From Pseudomonas sp. GD04019 (GTDB taxonomy: Bacteria > Pseudomonadota > Gammaproteobacteria > Pseudomonadales > Pseudomonadaceae): 64,000 nt of DNA. The notes under the pieces are model-generated. The model worked only from the letters and a program-made list of their open reading frames with translations. It had not been told where the DNA came from and searched no databases. Numbering within the stretch: position 1 is the first letter of the stretch; every line of letters begins with the position of its first letter. Location of the stretch: NCBI RefSeq assembly GCF_029837695.1, contig NZ_JAOEEA010000009.1, positions 62,001 through 126,000 of the forward strand. Direction: 5' to 3'. Positions 43,387 through 52,470 of this stretch are shown here, piece after piece. The position numbers were made by a program, and so were the translations under genes.

Positions 43387-44325
43387 TCACTGCGCAGAGC
43401 TCTCGACAGCCGTCGCAGTCTGCATCGATAGGGCTACGCGCTCGGCGGTACCCAGAGGAATCTCACCCACCACGGTGACCATCATGTCGCCATCGGCGGT
43501 GCTCATGCGGCGCGACACCACGGCAGTTGGCCCCAACTGGCTGCGCGCATCTTCAGCTCCGGCCCCGCGCAAAGGCTCGAGGAACACCGTGAAGCGAGCC
43601 AGACCATCGCCATACAGCAGGCAGGCAACGGGTTCGGACGAGACCGGACTGGTACGCTGCAGCGCTTGATTCAATTCGAAACCCGGCGGCACCCAGCCAG
43701 CCCTCCAGGATTGCGGCAACTCGGCCACCTTGCTCAGGCTGACCGGCTTGCACGACTCACCTGGTTTGAGCGCGGCGTCATCGACATTCGCAGTCAGATC
43801 CAGGCTGACGAACTGGAAGCGCTCCAGCAATTGCCCCTTCTCGCTGATCAGCAGCGACTTCAAAGGCAGCGCGGTCTCGTCGTCGAGGTGCAGTTCGAAG
43901 GCATAGCGATGCTGGTCGCGAGGAATCAGGGCGAGCACCGTGGCTGGACGCCCGGCTACGCGCGAACGTCCCAGCACGCGCATGTCATAGCGCTGCTCCA
44001 GTTGATCGGCATTGAGTTCACGTGCCGGCCACTGCGCATCGACCACCTGCTCGGCCAACGCACCGCTCATGCACTGCGGCTTGCCATCGACCCGCAGCAC
44101 TTCCTGCGCAGGCCCATCAAGCTGCAGCAAGCGCTCGCTAACACCAGACTCACTACCCTTGTGCCAAATGCCGTGGGTAGAGAAGCTGCCATTGCGCTCA
44201 TAGATGAAAGTGCCTTGAAAGCTTTGCCGGTCGGCCTGAGCCAACCGCTGCAACCAACTCTCGGCAGCCTGTGCGGGTAGAACCAGACAGCTGCCGAGCA
44301 GAGCTATAAGGGGGATGACGCGCAT
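43387..44325 (-). CDS. mucB: Sigma-E factor regulatory protein MucB (RseB family)
   Basis: A 312-residue periplasmic precursor with signal peptide (VIPLIALLGSCLVLPAQAA), a LolA-like N-terminal domain (SFQGTFIYERNGSFSTHGI) and a smaller C-terminal domain. It shields MucA from AlgW cleavage and releases it when lipid or LPS signals arrive. It starts 8 bp after the mucA stop. Confidence 0.95.
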   Translation of the reverse strand: MRVIPLIALLGSCLVLPAQAAESWLQRLAQADRQSFQGTFIYERNGSFSTHGIWHKGSESGVSERLLQLDGPAQEVLRVDGKPQCMSGALAEQVVDAQWPARELNADQLEQRYDMRVLGRSRVAGRPATVLALIPRDQHRYAFELHLDDETALPLKSLLISEKGQLLERFQFVSLDLTANVDDAALKPGESCKPVSLSKVAELPQSWRAGWVPPGFELNQALQRTSPVSSEPVACLLYGDGLARFTVFLEPLRGAGAEDARSQLGPTAVVSRRMSTADGDMMVTVVGEIPLGTAERVALSMQTATAVESSAQ

Positions 44326-44333
44326 GTACCCTC

Positions 44334-44915
44334 TCAGCGATTTTCCAGGCTGGCGGCTCGGGCATATGGCAACGCGGTGTCGGCACCGCTTGCAGCAGCC
44401 TGTTGCGCATGCTGACGCAGATAAGCCGGCAGACGCTGTTCATGCCAACCCGAACTGGACTGTTCGGCATTCTGTTGCAACGGCGACGCCGCCTCAGTAT
44501 AGCCAGCGAGAACAGCAGGCCCTTGCACCTGCGGCAAAGTCAGGCTGGGCTGCACGCCCTGCTGTGCCAATTGCGCGCCGGCCAGCTCATCCTGATTGTA
44601 GAAGCGCACACCAGCCAGCACGGCCAAGGTCACCGAGGCAGCTACCGCCACTCGCCCGACCATGCGCCACGGACTACGAGCAGTCGCAATCGGCATCACC
44701 TCCTCGGCCAGCGCCGCGGAAACGGCGGCAGCGATATCGAGACGCGGCTCGAGCAACTCTTTATGCATGACCGCGCGAGCAATCTGGTAACGCGACCAGG
44801 TGCCACGCAGTTCGGCATCGTCGCCGGCAGCCGCCAGCACTCGACGCAGTTCCAGTTCGTCCGCTTCGTTATCCATCACCGCGGACAGCGATTCCTGCAG
44901 GGCTTCACGACTCAT
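44334..44915 (-). CDS. mucA: Anti-sigma factor MucA, intact
   Basis: A 193-residue single-span protein nearly identical in plan to P. aeruginosa MucA (194): the cytoplasmic AlgU-binding part SREALQESLSAVMDNEADELELRR, split by a short linker, a membrane helix VAVAASVTLAVLAGVRFY and a periplasmic tail ending in ARAASLENR. No frameshift or early stop of the mucA22 type is present. It sequesters AlgU until cleaved by AlgW and MucP. ATG 44915 follows GAGGAAA; it lies 37 bp after algU. Confidence 0.96.
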   Translation of the reverse strand: MSREALQESLSAVMDNEADELELRRVLAAAGDDAELRGTWSRYQIARAVMHKELLEPRLDIAAAVSAALAEEVMPIATARSPWRMVGRVAVAASVTLAVLAGVRFYNQDELAGAQLAQQGVQPSLTLPQVQGPAVLAGYTEAASPLQQNAEQSSSGWHEQRLPAYLRQHAQQAAASGADTALPYARAASLENR

Positions 44916-44952
44916 GGTGTTTCCTCTCTTGGCTGTCGCCGCTGTCTCACAT

Positions 44953-45534
44953 TCAGGCTTCCTGCAGCAAAGGCTGCAGGGCTTTGTCGATGGCCTCGCG
45001 GGCCCGGAAAATCCTCGAGCGCACGGTACCGACTGGACACTGCATGACGCTGGCAATGTCCTCGTAGCTCAATCCATCGAACTCGCGCAGGGTCAACGCC
45101 GTGCGCAGATCCTCCGGCAGTTGCTGAATGGTCCGATGCACCGTGGCCTCGATCTCATCCCGCAACATGGCGCGCTCGGGCGATTCGATATCCTTGAGCG
45201 CGTGATCTCCGTCGTAAAACTCCGCATCCTCTGAGCTGACATCGCTGTCTGGCGGACGCCGCCCCCGCGAAACCAGGTAATTCTTCGCCGTGTTGATGGC
45301 GATGCGGTACAGCCAGGTATAGAAGGCGCTGTCACCGCGAAAATTACCGAGCGCCCGGTAGGCCTTGATGAAAGCCTCCTGAGCGACATCCTGTGCCTCA
45401 TGGCTGTCGTGAACGAAGCGCACCACCAGGCCGAGAATCTTGTGCTGGTACTTGAGTACCAGCAGATCGAAGGCCCGCTTGTCGCCGCGCTGCACCCGCT
45501 CGACCAGCTGCTGATCGTCTTCCTGGGCTAGCAT
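44953..45534 (-). CDS. algU: Extracytoplasmic-function sigma factor AlgU (AlgT, sigma-22)
   Basis: A 193-residue ECF sigma factor: region 2 with KYQHKILGLVVRFV, DVAQEAFIKAYRALGNFRGDS in two pieces and YTWLYRIAINTAKN, and region 4 with LPEDLRTALTLREFDGLSYED and IASVMQCPVGTVRSRIFRAR. It directs the cell-envelope stress and alginate regulon. ATG 45534 gives the standard opening LAQEDDQQLVERVQ. The long leader contains a sigma-E-like promoter, so autoregulation is likely. Confidence 0.97.
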   Translation of the reverse strand: MLAQEDDQQLVERVQRGDKRAFDLLVLKYQHKILGLVVRFVHDSHEAQDVAQEAFIKAYRALGNFRGDSAFYTWLYRIAINTAKNYLVSRGRRPPDSDVSSEDAEFYDGDHALKDIESPERAMLRDEIEATVHRTIQQLPEDLRTALTLREFDGLSYEDIASVMQCPVGTVRSRIFRAREAIDKALQPLLQEA

Positions 45535-45755
45535 GAATACTCCTCGTCCGTTCCGGAGGAGATCCGCGCTGGCCAGTCTTTCCGTCTGCCAAGATAGACT
45601 CGGGCGTTGCGCAAAAGTTCTCCCCTCCGAAGAAGCTTTGCTCGGCTCTCGATGGCTTTGCAAAGCGTTACAGCATCGTCGATTCGACTACTGCATGAAT
45701 AATCTGGCCAATCTGGCCGCCGCTCCAATACGACAGGCACATTTGGCATCTGTCG

Positions 45756-45785
45756 TTGGAACTTGAACGACTAAGAAAAGTTCCA
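45756..45785 (-). promoter_or_regulatory. Putative AlgU-dependent promoter of algU within a symmetric dyad
   Basis: On the minus strand GGAACTT (reverse of 45778-45784) is an exact sigma-E-type -35, with TCCAA about 16-17 bases downstream as a fair -10. On the plus strand GGAACTT (45758-45764) forms a perfect inverted repeat with it, spaced 13 bp, facing nadB. Transcript start is not shown by sequence. Confidence 0.5.
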
Positions 45786-45880
45786 GAATGTTCTTCTACG
45801 TCATAAGCCCAGCTATTGTGCCGATCACCCCCTCTATATACTAGGCGGCGCCATTTCGATCCCTGCGGAATCAGCAGTAG

Positions 45881-47497
45881 ATGAGCCAACACTATCAGCA
45901 CGACGTTCTGGTCATCGGCAGCGGCGCTGCCGGCCTGACCCTGGCCCTGACCCTGCCCGGGCACCTGCGCATTGCCGTGCTGAGCAAGGGTGACCTGGCC
46001 AACGGCTCCACCTACTGGGCCCAGGGAGGCGTTGCCGCGGTGCTGGACGATGCCGACACCGTGGAGTCCCACGTCAGCGACACCCTCAACGCCGGCGGTG
46101 GCCTGTGCCGCGAAGACGCCGTGCGCTTTACCGTAGAGCACAGTCGCGAAGCCATCCAGTGGCTGATCGAACAGGGCGTACCTTTCACCCGCGAAGAGGA
46201 GCAGGATCGCGAGGACGGCGGTTTCGAATTCCACCTCACCCGCGAGGGTGGCCACAGTCATCGGCGCATCATCCATGCCGCCGATGCCACCGGCGCGGCG
46301 ATCTTCAACACCCTGCTGCAGCAGACCCGCCAGCGCGCCAACATCGAGCTGCAGGAGCAACGGGTGGCGGTGGACCTGATCACCGAGCGCAAGCTCGGCC
46401 TGCCTGGTCAGCGCTGCGTCGGCGCCTACGTGCTCAACCGCACCAGCGGCGAGGTGGACACCTACCACGCACGCTTCGTGATTCTCGCCACTGGCGGCGC
46501 GGCCAAGGTCTACCTCTATACCAGCAACCCGGACGGCGCCAGCGGCGACGGCATCGCCATGGCCTGGCGCGCCGGCTGCCGGGTCGGCAACCTGGAATTC
46601 AACCAATTCCACCCGACCTGCCTGTACCACCCACAGGCCAAGAGCTTCCTGGTCACCGAGGCTCTGCGCGGCGAAGGCGCACATCTCAAGCTGCCCAACG
46701 GCGAGCGCTTCATGGCGCGCTTCGATGCACGCGAAGAGCTGGCCCCGCGCGACATCGTCGCCCGCGCCATCGACCACGAGATGAAGCGCCTGGGTATCGA
46801 CTGCGTGTACCTGGATATCAGCCACAAGCCGGCCGAGTTCGTGAAGGCGCACTTCCCTACCGTGTATGAACGCTGCCTGCAGTTCGGCATCGACATCACC
46901 CGCCAGCCCATCCCGGTGGTGCCGGCGGCGCACTACACCTGTGGCGGCGTATTGGTCGACCAGCATGGCCGCACCGATGTGCCCGGCCTGTATGCCATCG
47001 GCGAGACCAGCTTCACCGGCCTGCACGGCGCCAACCGCATGGCCAGCAACTCGCTGCTGGAATGCTTCGTCTATGCCCGCTCGGCGGTCGAGGACATCCT
47101 CGCCCAGCTCGACCAGGTGCCGATGCCCCAGGCACTGCCGGCCTGGGATGCCAGCCAGGTGACCGACTCCGACGAGGACGTGATCATCGCGCACAACTGG
47201 GACGAGCTGCGGCGCTTCATGTGGGACTACGTCGGCATCGTGCGCACCAACAAGCGCCTGCAGCGCGCGCAGCACCGCGTGCGCCTGCTGCTGGACGAGA
47301 TCGACGAGTTCTACAGCAACTACAAGGTCAGCCGCGACCTGATCGAGCTGCGCAACCTGGCCCAGGTCGCCGAACTGATGATCGAGTCGGCCATGCTGCG
47401 CCGCGAGAGCCGCGGCCTGCACTACACCTTGGACTATCCGGACCTGCTGCCGGAGGCCCGCGACACTATCCTGGCGCCGCCCACCTACGCCGGCTGA
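45881..47497 (+). CDS. nadB: L-aspartate oxidase
   Basis: A 538-residue flavoprotein: N-terminal FAD site [15 protein letters not shown], a capping domain, catalytic segments [20 protein letters not shown] in two parts and [10 protein letters not shown], and a helical C-terminal domain. It oxidises L-aspartate to iminoaspartate, the first step of de novo NAD synthesis, using oxygen or fumarate. It is divergent from algU across a 346-bp gap. Its 3' end overlaps the convergent ygfX gene by 32 bp. Confidence 0.97.
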   Translation: MSQHYQHDVLVIGSGAAGLTLALTLPGHLRIAVLSKGDLANGSTYWAQGGVAAVLDDADTVESHVSDTLNAGGGLCREDAVRFTVEHSREAIQWLIEQGVPFTREEEQDREDGGFEFHLTREGGHSHRRIIHAADATGAAIFNTLLQQTRQRANIELQEQRVAVDLITERKLGLPGQRCVGAYVLNRTSGEVDTYHARFVILATGGAAKVYLYTSNPDGASGDGIAMAWRAGCRVGNLEFNQFHPTCLYHPQAKSFLVTEALRGEGAHLKLPNGERFMARFDAREELAPRDIVARAIDHEMKRLGIDCVYLDISHKPAEFVKAHFPTVYERCLQFGIDITRQPIPVVPAAHYTCGGVLVDQHGRTDVPGLYAIGETSFTGLHGANRMASNSLLECFVYARSAVEDILAQLDQVPMPQALPAWDASQVTDSDEDVIIAHNWDELRRFMWDYVGIVRTNKRLQRAQHRVRLLLDEIDEFYSNYKVSRDLIELRNLAQVAELMIESAMLRRESRGLHYTLDYPDLLPEARDTILAPPTYAG

Positions 47498-47918
47498 ACT
47501 TCAGACGCACGCGCAGGCGCCGGTGCGCCTCGCGCGGCAACGCATCACGCGGGATGCACAGGCCACGCACGCGCCGCTCACCCGCCAGGCGAAAACGCAT
47601 CACCACGACCAACGGCAGCGCCAGGCTGTCCGGACGCAACTGCACCGGCTGCCAGCCATCGCGCGCATTGCACAGCTGCCAGCCCTCCTCGTCGCGGCGC
47701 AACCCGGTGAAGGCGGCCGGATGACGCAGCAGGATCTGTCGCGGCAACACCCAGGCGGCATGCAGCAGGCAGACGCAGGCACCGAGCAGGGATGCCCAGA
47801 GCGGCAGTTCGACGACGAATAGGGAAATCAGCGCCAGGGCCAGCGCCGACAGGTAGACCGCCAGCAGCAGGCGCGAAGCCTGCCAGTGGCATTCGAAGAC
47901 TTCACTTCGGCTGGACAC
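47466..47918 (-). CDS. ygfX: YgfX family membrane protein
   Basis: A 150-residue protein with two N-terminal membrane helices ([20 protein letters not shown] and [17 protein letters not shown]) and a cytoplasmic beta-rich tail, as in E. coli YgfX. In E. coli the sdhE-ygfX pair was first proposed as a toxin-antitoxin-like CptAB unit; SdhE is now known as a flavinylation factor. It overlaps sdhE by 17 bp and the convergent nadB end by 32 bp, so both ends are packed. Confidence 0.83.
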   Translation of the reverse strand: MSSRSEVFECHWQASRLLLAVYLSALALALISLFVVELPLWASLLGACVCLLHAAWVLPRQILLRHPAAFTGLRRDEEGWQLCNARDGWQPVQLRPDSLALPLVVVMRFRLAGERRVRGLCIPRDALPREAHRRLRVRLKFSRRRWAAPG

Positions 47919-48156
47919 GATCCAGGATCATGCGAACCATGCGACGCAGATCGGGGTCTTCCGGCTCGCCGCGCTGCATGAACCAGCCGAACATGTCCTG
48001 GTCCTCGCACTCCAGCAGCTTGCGGTAGCGCGCCTGATCCTCGGCATCCAGGCTGGCATAGACCTCCTTGACGAAAGGCACCAGCAGCACGTCCAGTTCC
48101 AGCATGCCGCGGCGGCTGTGCCAGAAGAGTCGATTGAGTTCGGTAGCGTCGGCCAT
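47902..48156 (-). CDS. sdhE: Succinate dehydrogenase flavinylation factor SdhE
   Basis: An 84-residue helical protein with the signature RRGMLELD (about residues 15-22; the RGxxE motif needed to bind SdhA). It promotes covalent FAD attachment to succinate dehydrogenase and fumarate reductase. ATG 48156 gives the family start [15 protein letters not shown]. It is divergent from ygfZ, another Fe-S/folate maturation factor, 118 bp away. Confidence 0.93.
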   Translation of the reverse strand: MADATELNRLFWHSRRGMLELDVLLVPFVKEVYASLDAEDQARYRKLLECEDQDMFGWFMQRGEPEDPDLRRMVRMILDRVQPK

Positions 48157-48274
48157 GCAGCGGCTCCTGTGCAAAGGAGCGGCAGTATACCGGCGCCGCA
48201 CGCACTCGGCACGCTGACAAGCCTCCGGGCGGCCTCTATGATGACGCCCTGTCTTCTGCAACCAGCGATCGCCC

Positions 48275-49216
48275 ATGGCCGACTCCGCCTTCTTCACCCT
48301 CCTGAGCCACGAAGCCCTGCTCGCCGTGCGCGGCCCCGACGCCGCCAAGTTCCTCCAGGGCCAACTCACCTGCAACCTGAATTATCTCGACGAACGGACT
48401 TCCAGCCTGGGCGCCCGCTGCACGCCCAAGGGCCGCATGACCTCAAGCTTCCGCATTCTGCAGGATGGCGACGGCTATCTGCTGGCCATGGCCAGCGAAC
48501 TGCTGGAAGCGCAGCTGACGGACCTGAAGAAGTACGCGGTGTTCTCCAAATCGAAGCTGGCCGACGAATCCGCCGCCTGGGTGCGCTTCGGCCTGGACGG
48601 TGGCGACGGCACCCTGCCCGCCCTCGGCCTGGACCTACCCCAGCAGACCGATGCCGTGGCCCGCGCCAACGGCCTGATTGCCATCCGCCTGCCCGGCGAC
48701 CGTGCCGAACTGTGGGCGCCGGCAGACCAGGCCGAGCGTCTGCGTGACCAGCTGACTGCGCAGCTGCGCGAGGCAGCGCTCAACGACTGGTTGCTCGGCC
48801 AGGTGCGCGCCGGCGTCGGCCAGGTGTTCGGCGCCACCCGCGAGCTGTTCATCCCGCAGATGATCAACCTGCAGGCGGTCGGCGGCGTCAGCTTCAAGAA
48901 GGGCTGCTACACCGGCCAGGAAATCGTCGCGCGCATGCAGTACCTCGGCAAGCTCAAGCGGCGTCTACAACGCCTGAGCCTGGCCCAGGGCGAACTACCG
49001 GCCGTGGGCAGCGAGCTGTTCTCGCCGGTACACGGCTCCAGCGTCGGCGAAGTGGTGCTCGCCGCCGCTACAGAGGATGGTGCCGAGTTGCTGGCGGTAC
49101 TACAGGAGGACGCAGTCGCCGATGGTCGAATCCACCTCGGCAGCGCCGACGGCCCTGGCCTGAAACTGCTGGAACTGCCGTACCAACTGGACGCGGATCG
49201 CGAAATCCAGCGCTAG
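48275..49216 (+). CDS. ygfZ: Folate-binding Fe-S cluster maintenance protein YgfZ
   Basis: A 313-residue protein of the GcvT-like YgfZ group. The defining [12 protein letters not shown] (about residues 209-220) is intact, including the essential Cys. YgfZ uses tetrahydrofolate to help form or repair Fe-S clusters in enzymes such as MiaB. The N-terminal [13 protein letters not shown] and [10 protein letters not shown] segments also match. It is a stand-alone gene. Confidence 0.94.
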   Translation: MADSAFFTLLSHEALLAVRGPDAAKFLQGQLTCNLNYLDERTSSLGARCTPKGRMTSSFRILQDGDGYLLAMASELLEAQLTDLKKYAVFSKSKLADESAAWVRFGLDGGDGTLPALGLDLPQQTDAVARANGLIAIRLPGDRAELWAPADQAERLRDQLTAQLREAALNDWLLGQVRAGVGQVFGATRELFIPQMINLQAVGGVSFKKGCYTGQEIVARMQYLGKLKRRLQRLSLAQGELPAVGSELFSPVHGSSVGEVVLAAATEDGAELLAVLQEDAVADGRIHLGSADGPGLKLLELPYQLDADREIQR

Positions 49217-49326
49217 GTAAAAAAGCTGATGCATGACCCGGGGCAAACGCGGTACAACCCCGGCATCCCTGAACGAAGTCCGCGTCAGTGCCTAAACTGA
49301 AGCGGTCGAGTGACCCGAGAACCGAG

Positions 49327-50163
49327 ATGAGCAAGCTTGCCGAGAAAGTCCAGGAAGAACTGATCCACGCCATCGAGAACGATGAGCTGGTGCTACCGAC
49401 CCTGCCGGAAGTGGCACTGAAGGTGCGCGAGGCGGCGGAAGATCCGAACATCAGCATCCCCGCCCTGAGCAAGGTGATCGGCAACGACGCGGCGCTGACC
49501 GCGCGCATCATCAAGGTGGTGAACAGCCCGCTGCTGCGTACCAGCAAGGAAATCACCGACCTGCAGATGGCCGTCGGCCGCCTCGGCATCAACTACACCT
49601 GCAACCTGGCCACCGGCCTGGCCATGGAGCAGATGTTCCAGGCCACCAGCGACGTGGTCGACCGCAAGATGCGCGAAGTCTGGAACAAGAGCACCGAGAT
49701 CGCCGGCATTTGCCACGTCCTGTGCCGCCACTACACCCGCCTGATGCCCGACCAGGCCACCCTGGCCGGCCTGGTGCACCAGATCGGCGTGCTGCCGATC
49801 CTTACCTACGCCGAAGAGAACAACGCCCTGCTGGCCGACTCGATCAGCCTCAACCACGTGATCGAGAAGATCCACCCGATCATCGGCGACAAGATCCTGC
49901 GCGCCTGGGAATTCCCCGAGCCGATCGCCATCGTGCCGGCCCAGCATCTGGACTTCAGCCGCAACTCGGCCAAGGTCGACTACGTCGACATCGTCCAGGT
50001 CGCCACCCTGCAGAGCTACCTGGGCAGCGAACACCCCTACACCCAGCTGGACTGGAGCCAGATCCCGGCCTTCGCCAAGCTCGGCCTCGACCCGAACGTC
50101 GACATGCAGGCCGACGAAGACCTCTCCGCGGCCATGGAAGCCGCCGCCAGCATGCTGCAATAA
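49327..50163 (+). CDS. HDOD domain protein
   Basis: A 278-residue protein consisting mainly of one HDOD domain: LVLPTLPEVALKVREAAED, SIPALSKVIGNDAALTARIIKVV, split across two helices, and GLVHQIGVLPIL. HDOD proteins are inactive relatives of HD phosphohydrolases used in signalling, chemotaxis and motility control. ATG 49327 begins the usual SKLAEKVQEELI; GTG 49288 would add 13 residues and is possible. No output domain is attached. Confidence 0.85.
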   Translation: MSKLAEKVQEELIHAIENDELVLPTLPEVALKVREAAEDPNISIPALSKVIGNDAALTARIIKVVNSPLLRTSKEITDLQMAVGRLGINYTCNLATGLAMEQMFQATSDVVDRKMREVWNKSTEIAGICHVLCRHYTRLMPDQATLAGLVHQIGVLPILTYAEENNALLADSISLNHVIEKIHPIIGDKILRAWEFPEPIAIVPAQHLDFSRNSAKVDYVDIVQVATLQSYLGSEHPYTQLDWSQIPAFAKLGLDPNVDMQADEDLSAAMEAAASMLQ

Positions 50164-50321
50164 GCCGAACGGGCGACGTTTGTCGCCCGCCTCCGCAGGC
50201 CACGCCTATCCTGACTAGACTGCAAGCAAGCCCGGCTCACCCCGGGCGGCGATAGAAGCCGGACGCCTCGGCACCGAAGGACTCGGTTCCGCCCCGCTCA
50301 GCTCAGGTAAGGAAACATGTC

Positions 50322-51077
50322 ATGCGCCTGCTGCCATTGCTGTTCGCCCTGCTCCTCCCTCTGGCCGCCACGGCCGATGAGGTTCGCCTGACCAACGGCG
50401 AATGGAGCCCCTACCTCGGCCAGAACCTGCCCCACCACGGTGTCGCCTCGCGCATCGTCGAGGAGGCCTTTGCCCTGGAAGGCGTGCGCGTGAAATGGGA
50501 GTTCTATCCCTGGGCCCGCGCCCTGCGCAGCGCCGAACGCGGCAACAGCGATGGCAGCGCCGTGTGGCTGCGCAGCCCCGAGCGCGAGCAGGCCTTCTTC
50601 ATCAGCGAGCCCGTGGTGGAGAGCGGCTACTACCTGTTCCACCGCAAGGACCGGCCCCTCGACTGGCGCCGAGTCTCCGACCTACAAGGCCTGAGCATCG
50701 GCGGTGCCATCGACTACGACTATGGCCAGGAATTCCAGCTGGCCGAGCGCGACGGCACGCTCAAGGTCAAGCGCCTGAGCAACGAGGAACAGGGCCTGCG
50801 CATGCTGCTGGCGGGCCGCCTGGACGTATTCCCGATGGACAAGGTGGTGGCCTTCGACATGCTGCACAGCCAGTTCAGTCGCGAGGAGCGCAGCCAGCTG
50901 TCCTTCCATCCGCTGCCACTGCGCAGCGACAGCCTGCACCTGCTGCTATCGAAGAAAGTGCCTGGCAACGAACAGCGCATGGCGCAGTTCAACCGCGGTC
51001 TGAAGGCCCTGCAGGACAGCGGCAAGGTGTCCCAGTACCTGCTGGAAATCCAGCAGCCCCTCAGCCTGGCCTATTAG
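50322..51077 (+). CDS. Orphan periplasmic solute-binding protein, family 3-like
   Basis: A 251-residue precursor with a signal peptide (LLPLLFALLLPLAATA). The mature start EVRLTNGEWSPYLGQNLPHHG and FYPWARALRSAERG match the protein at 34789, so the two are paralogues. The second lobe has GRLDVFPMDKVVAFDML. No permease gene is adjacent. Its last 17 bp overlap the convergent tctE end. Confidence 0.8.
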   Translation: MRLLPLLFALLLPLAATADEVRLTNGEWSPYLGQNLPHHGVASRIVEEAFALEGVRVKWEFYPWARALRSAERGNSDGSAVWLRSPEREQAFFISEPVVESGYYLFHRKDRPLDWRRVSDLQGLSIGGAIDYDYGQEFQLAERDGTLKVKRLSNEEQGLRMLLAGRLDVFPMDKVVAFDMLHSQFSREERSQLSFHPLPLRSDSLHLLLSKKVPGNEQRMAQFNRGLKALQDSGKVSQYLLEIQQPLSLAY

Positions 51078-52470
51078 GGTCTGCCGGCGGAAAGCTCACC
51101 CGCACCAGCAAGCCACCCAGCTCGCCCTGCGCCAGTGCGATCTCGGCGCGGTGAGCGCGGCAGATCTCGCCGACTATCGCCAGTCCCAACCCCGCACCGC
51201 TACCCTGCGGATTGCGCCGGTAGAAGCGCTCGAACACCCGTTCACGTTCCTCGGCGGGAATGCCCGGGCCGTCATCCTCCACCTCCAGCACGGCCGGGCT
51301 CAGCACCCGCAGCACCACATTGCCGCCGCCCGGCGTGTGCGCCAGGGCGTTGTCGACCAGGTTGTAGATCAGCTCGTGCAGCAGCATCGGCTCGCCGCGC
51401 AGCGGCACTTCCGCCTCGGCCTCCAGGGCCAGGGCGATGCCGCGCTGGTGCGCCAACGGCGCCAGGGCCAGGCCTAGCTCACGGGCCAGCTGGGCCAGCT
51501 CGACCCGCTCGGCACCGCCTTCTTCGATGGCGCGGGCGGCGCGCTCGATGCGCGCCAGGGACAGCAGCTGGTTGGCCAGGTGGGTCAGGCGATCGGTGCT
51601 CTGCGCCGCCTTCTCCAGGGTGCTATGCCACAGCGCCGGCTCACGCTCACGCAGGCCCAGTTCGATGCGCGCCTTGAGCGCCGCCAGCGGCGTGCGCAGC
51701 TCGTGGGAGGCGTCGGTGATGAACTGGGCCTGGCGCTCGAACTGCTGGCGCAGGCGTTCGGTGAAGTGGTTAAGCGAAGCCACCAGCGGGCGCAACTCGT
51801 CCTGTGCCTCGACCAGCGGCAGTGGCCGCAGATCGTCCGGCTGACGCTCCTCCACCGCCGCGCGCAGGCGCTCCAGCGGGCGCAACGCGGCGCTCACCGC
51901 CAGCCACACCAGGGCCAGGCTGATCAGCGCCAGCAGCCCCATGCGCCATAGCGTGTCGAGCAGCAGGCCACGGGCCATGCGCACCCGGGCCACGTCGGTT
52001 TCGGCCACGCGGATTTCCGCCATGCCGTTCATCCCCGGCTCGCTGACCGGCTGCAGCAGGCTGACCACCCGTACGCCAGCGCCATCGAACTCGCCGTCGT
52101 AGAAGCGCGCCAGCGCCGGGTAGTCATCAGTGCGCGGCGTGGCCGGCGGCGGTGCTGGCAGCCCGTCGTAGCCGGATACCAGCTTCCCCTGCAGGTCGCT
52201 GACCTGATAGAAGATGCGCCCCTCCAAGTCATAGGCGAAGGGGTCCAGCGCCACATAGGGCACATCGGCGCGCAGCAGCCCGTCCTCGGTATACAAACCG
52301 TCGGCGATAGCCCTCGCCGAGGCCAGCAAAGTGCGGTCGTAGGCAGCGTCGGCGGCCTCGCGGCCGTTCCAGTAGGCGCTCAGGCTGCCGATCAGCAGCG
52401 GGATCGCCAGCAGCGCCGCCAGGCGCCGCAGCAGCCGACCCCGCAAGCTGCCGGCGCGCGCCTCACTCAC
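51061..52470 (-). CDS. tctE: Sensor histidine kinase of the tricarboxylate system
   Basis: A 469-residue kinase: first membrane helix (LLAIPLLIGSLSAYW), a periplasmic sensor of about 130 residues, a second helix (MGLLALISLALVWLAVSAAL), HAMP-like linker, H-box SHELRTPLAALKARIE, N-box LIYNLVDNALAHTP, and G-boxes EVEDDGPGIP and GSGAGLGLAIV. All catalytic boxes are intact. The GTG start overlaps the end of the regulator gene by 8 bp. Location next to opdH-tctCBA assigns it to citrate or related tricarboxylate sensing. Confidence 0.9.
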   Translation of the reverse strand: MSEARAGSLRGRLLRRLAALLAIPLLIGSLSAYWNGREAADAAYDRTLLASARAIADGLYTEDGLLRADVPYVALDPFAYDLEGRIFYQVSDLQGKLVSGYDGLPAPPPATPRTDDYPALARFYDGEFDGAGVRVVSLLQPVSEPGMNGMAEIRVAETDVARVRMARGLLLDTLWRMGLLALISLALVWLAVSAALRPLERLRAAVEERQPDDLRPLPLVEAQDELRPLVASLNHFTERLRQQFERQAQFITDASHELRTPLAALKARIELGLREREPALWHSTLEKAAQSTDRLTHLANQLLSLARIERAARAIEEGGAERVELAQLARELGLALAPLAHQRGIALALEAEAEVPLRGEPMLLHELIYNLVDNALAHTPGGGNVVLRVLSPAVLEVEDDGPGIPAEERERVFERFYRRNPQGSGAGLGLAIVGEICRAHRAEIALAQGELGGLLVRVSFPPADPNRPG

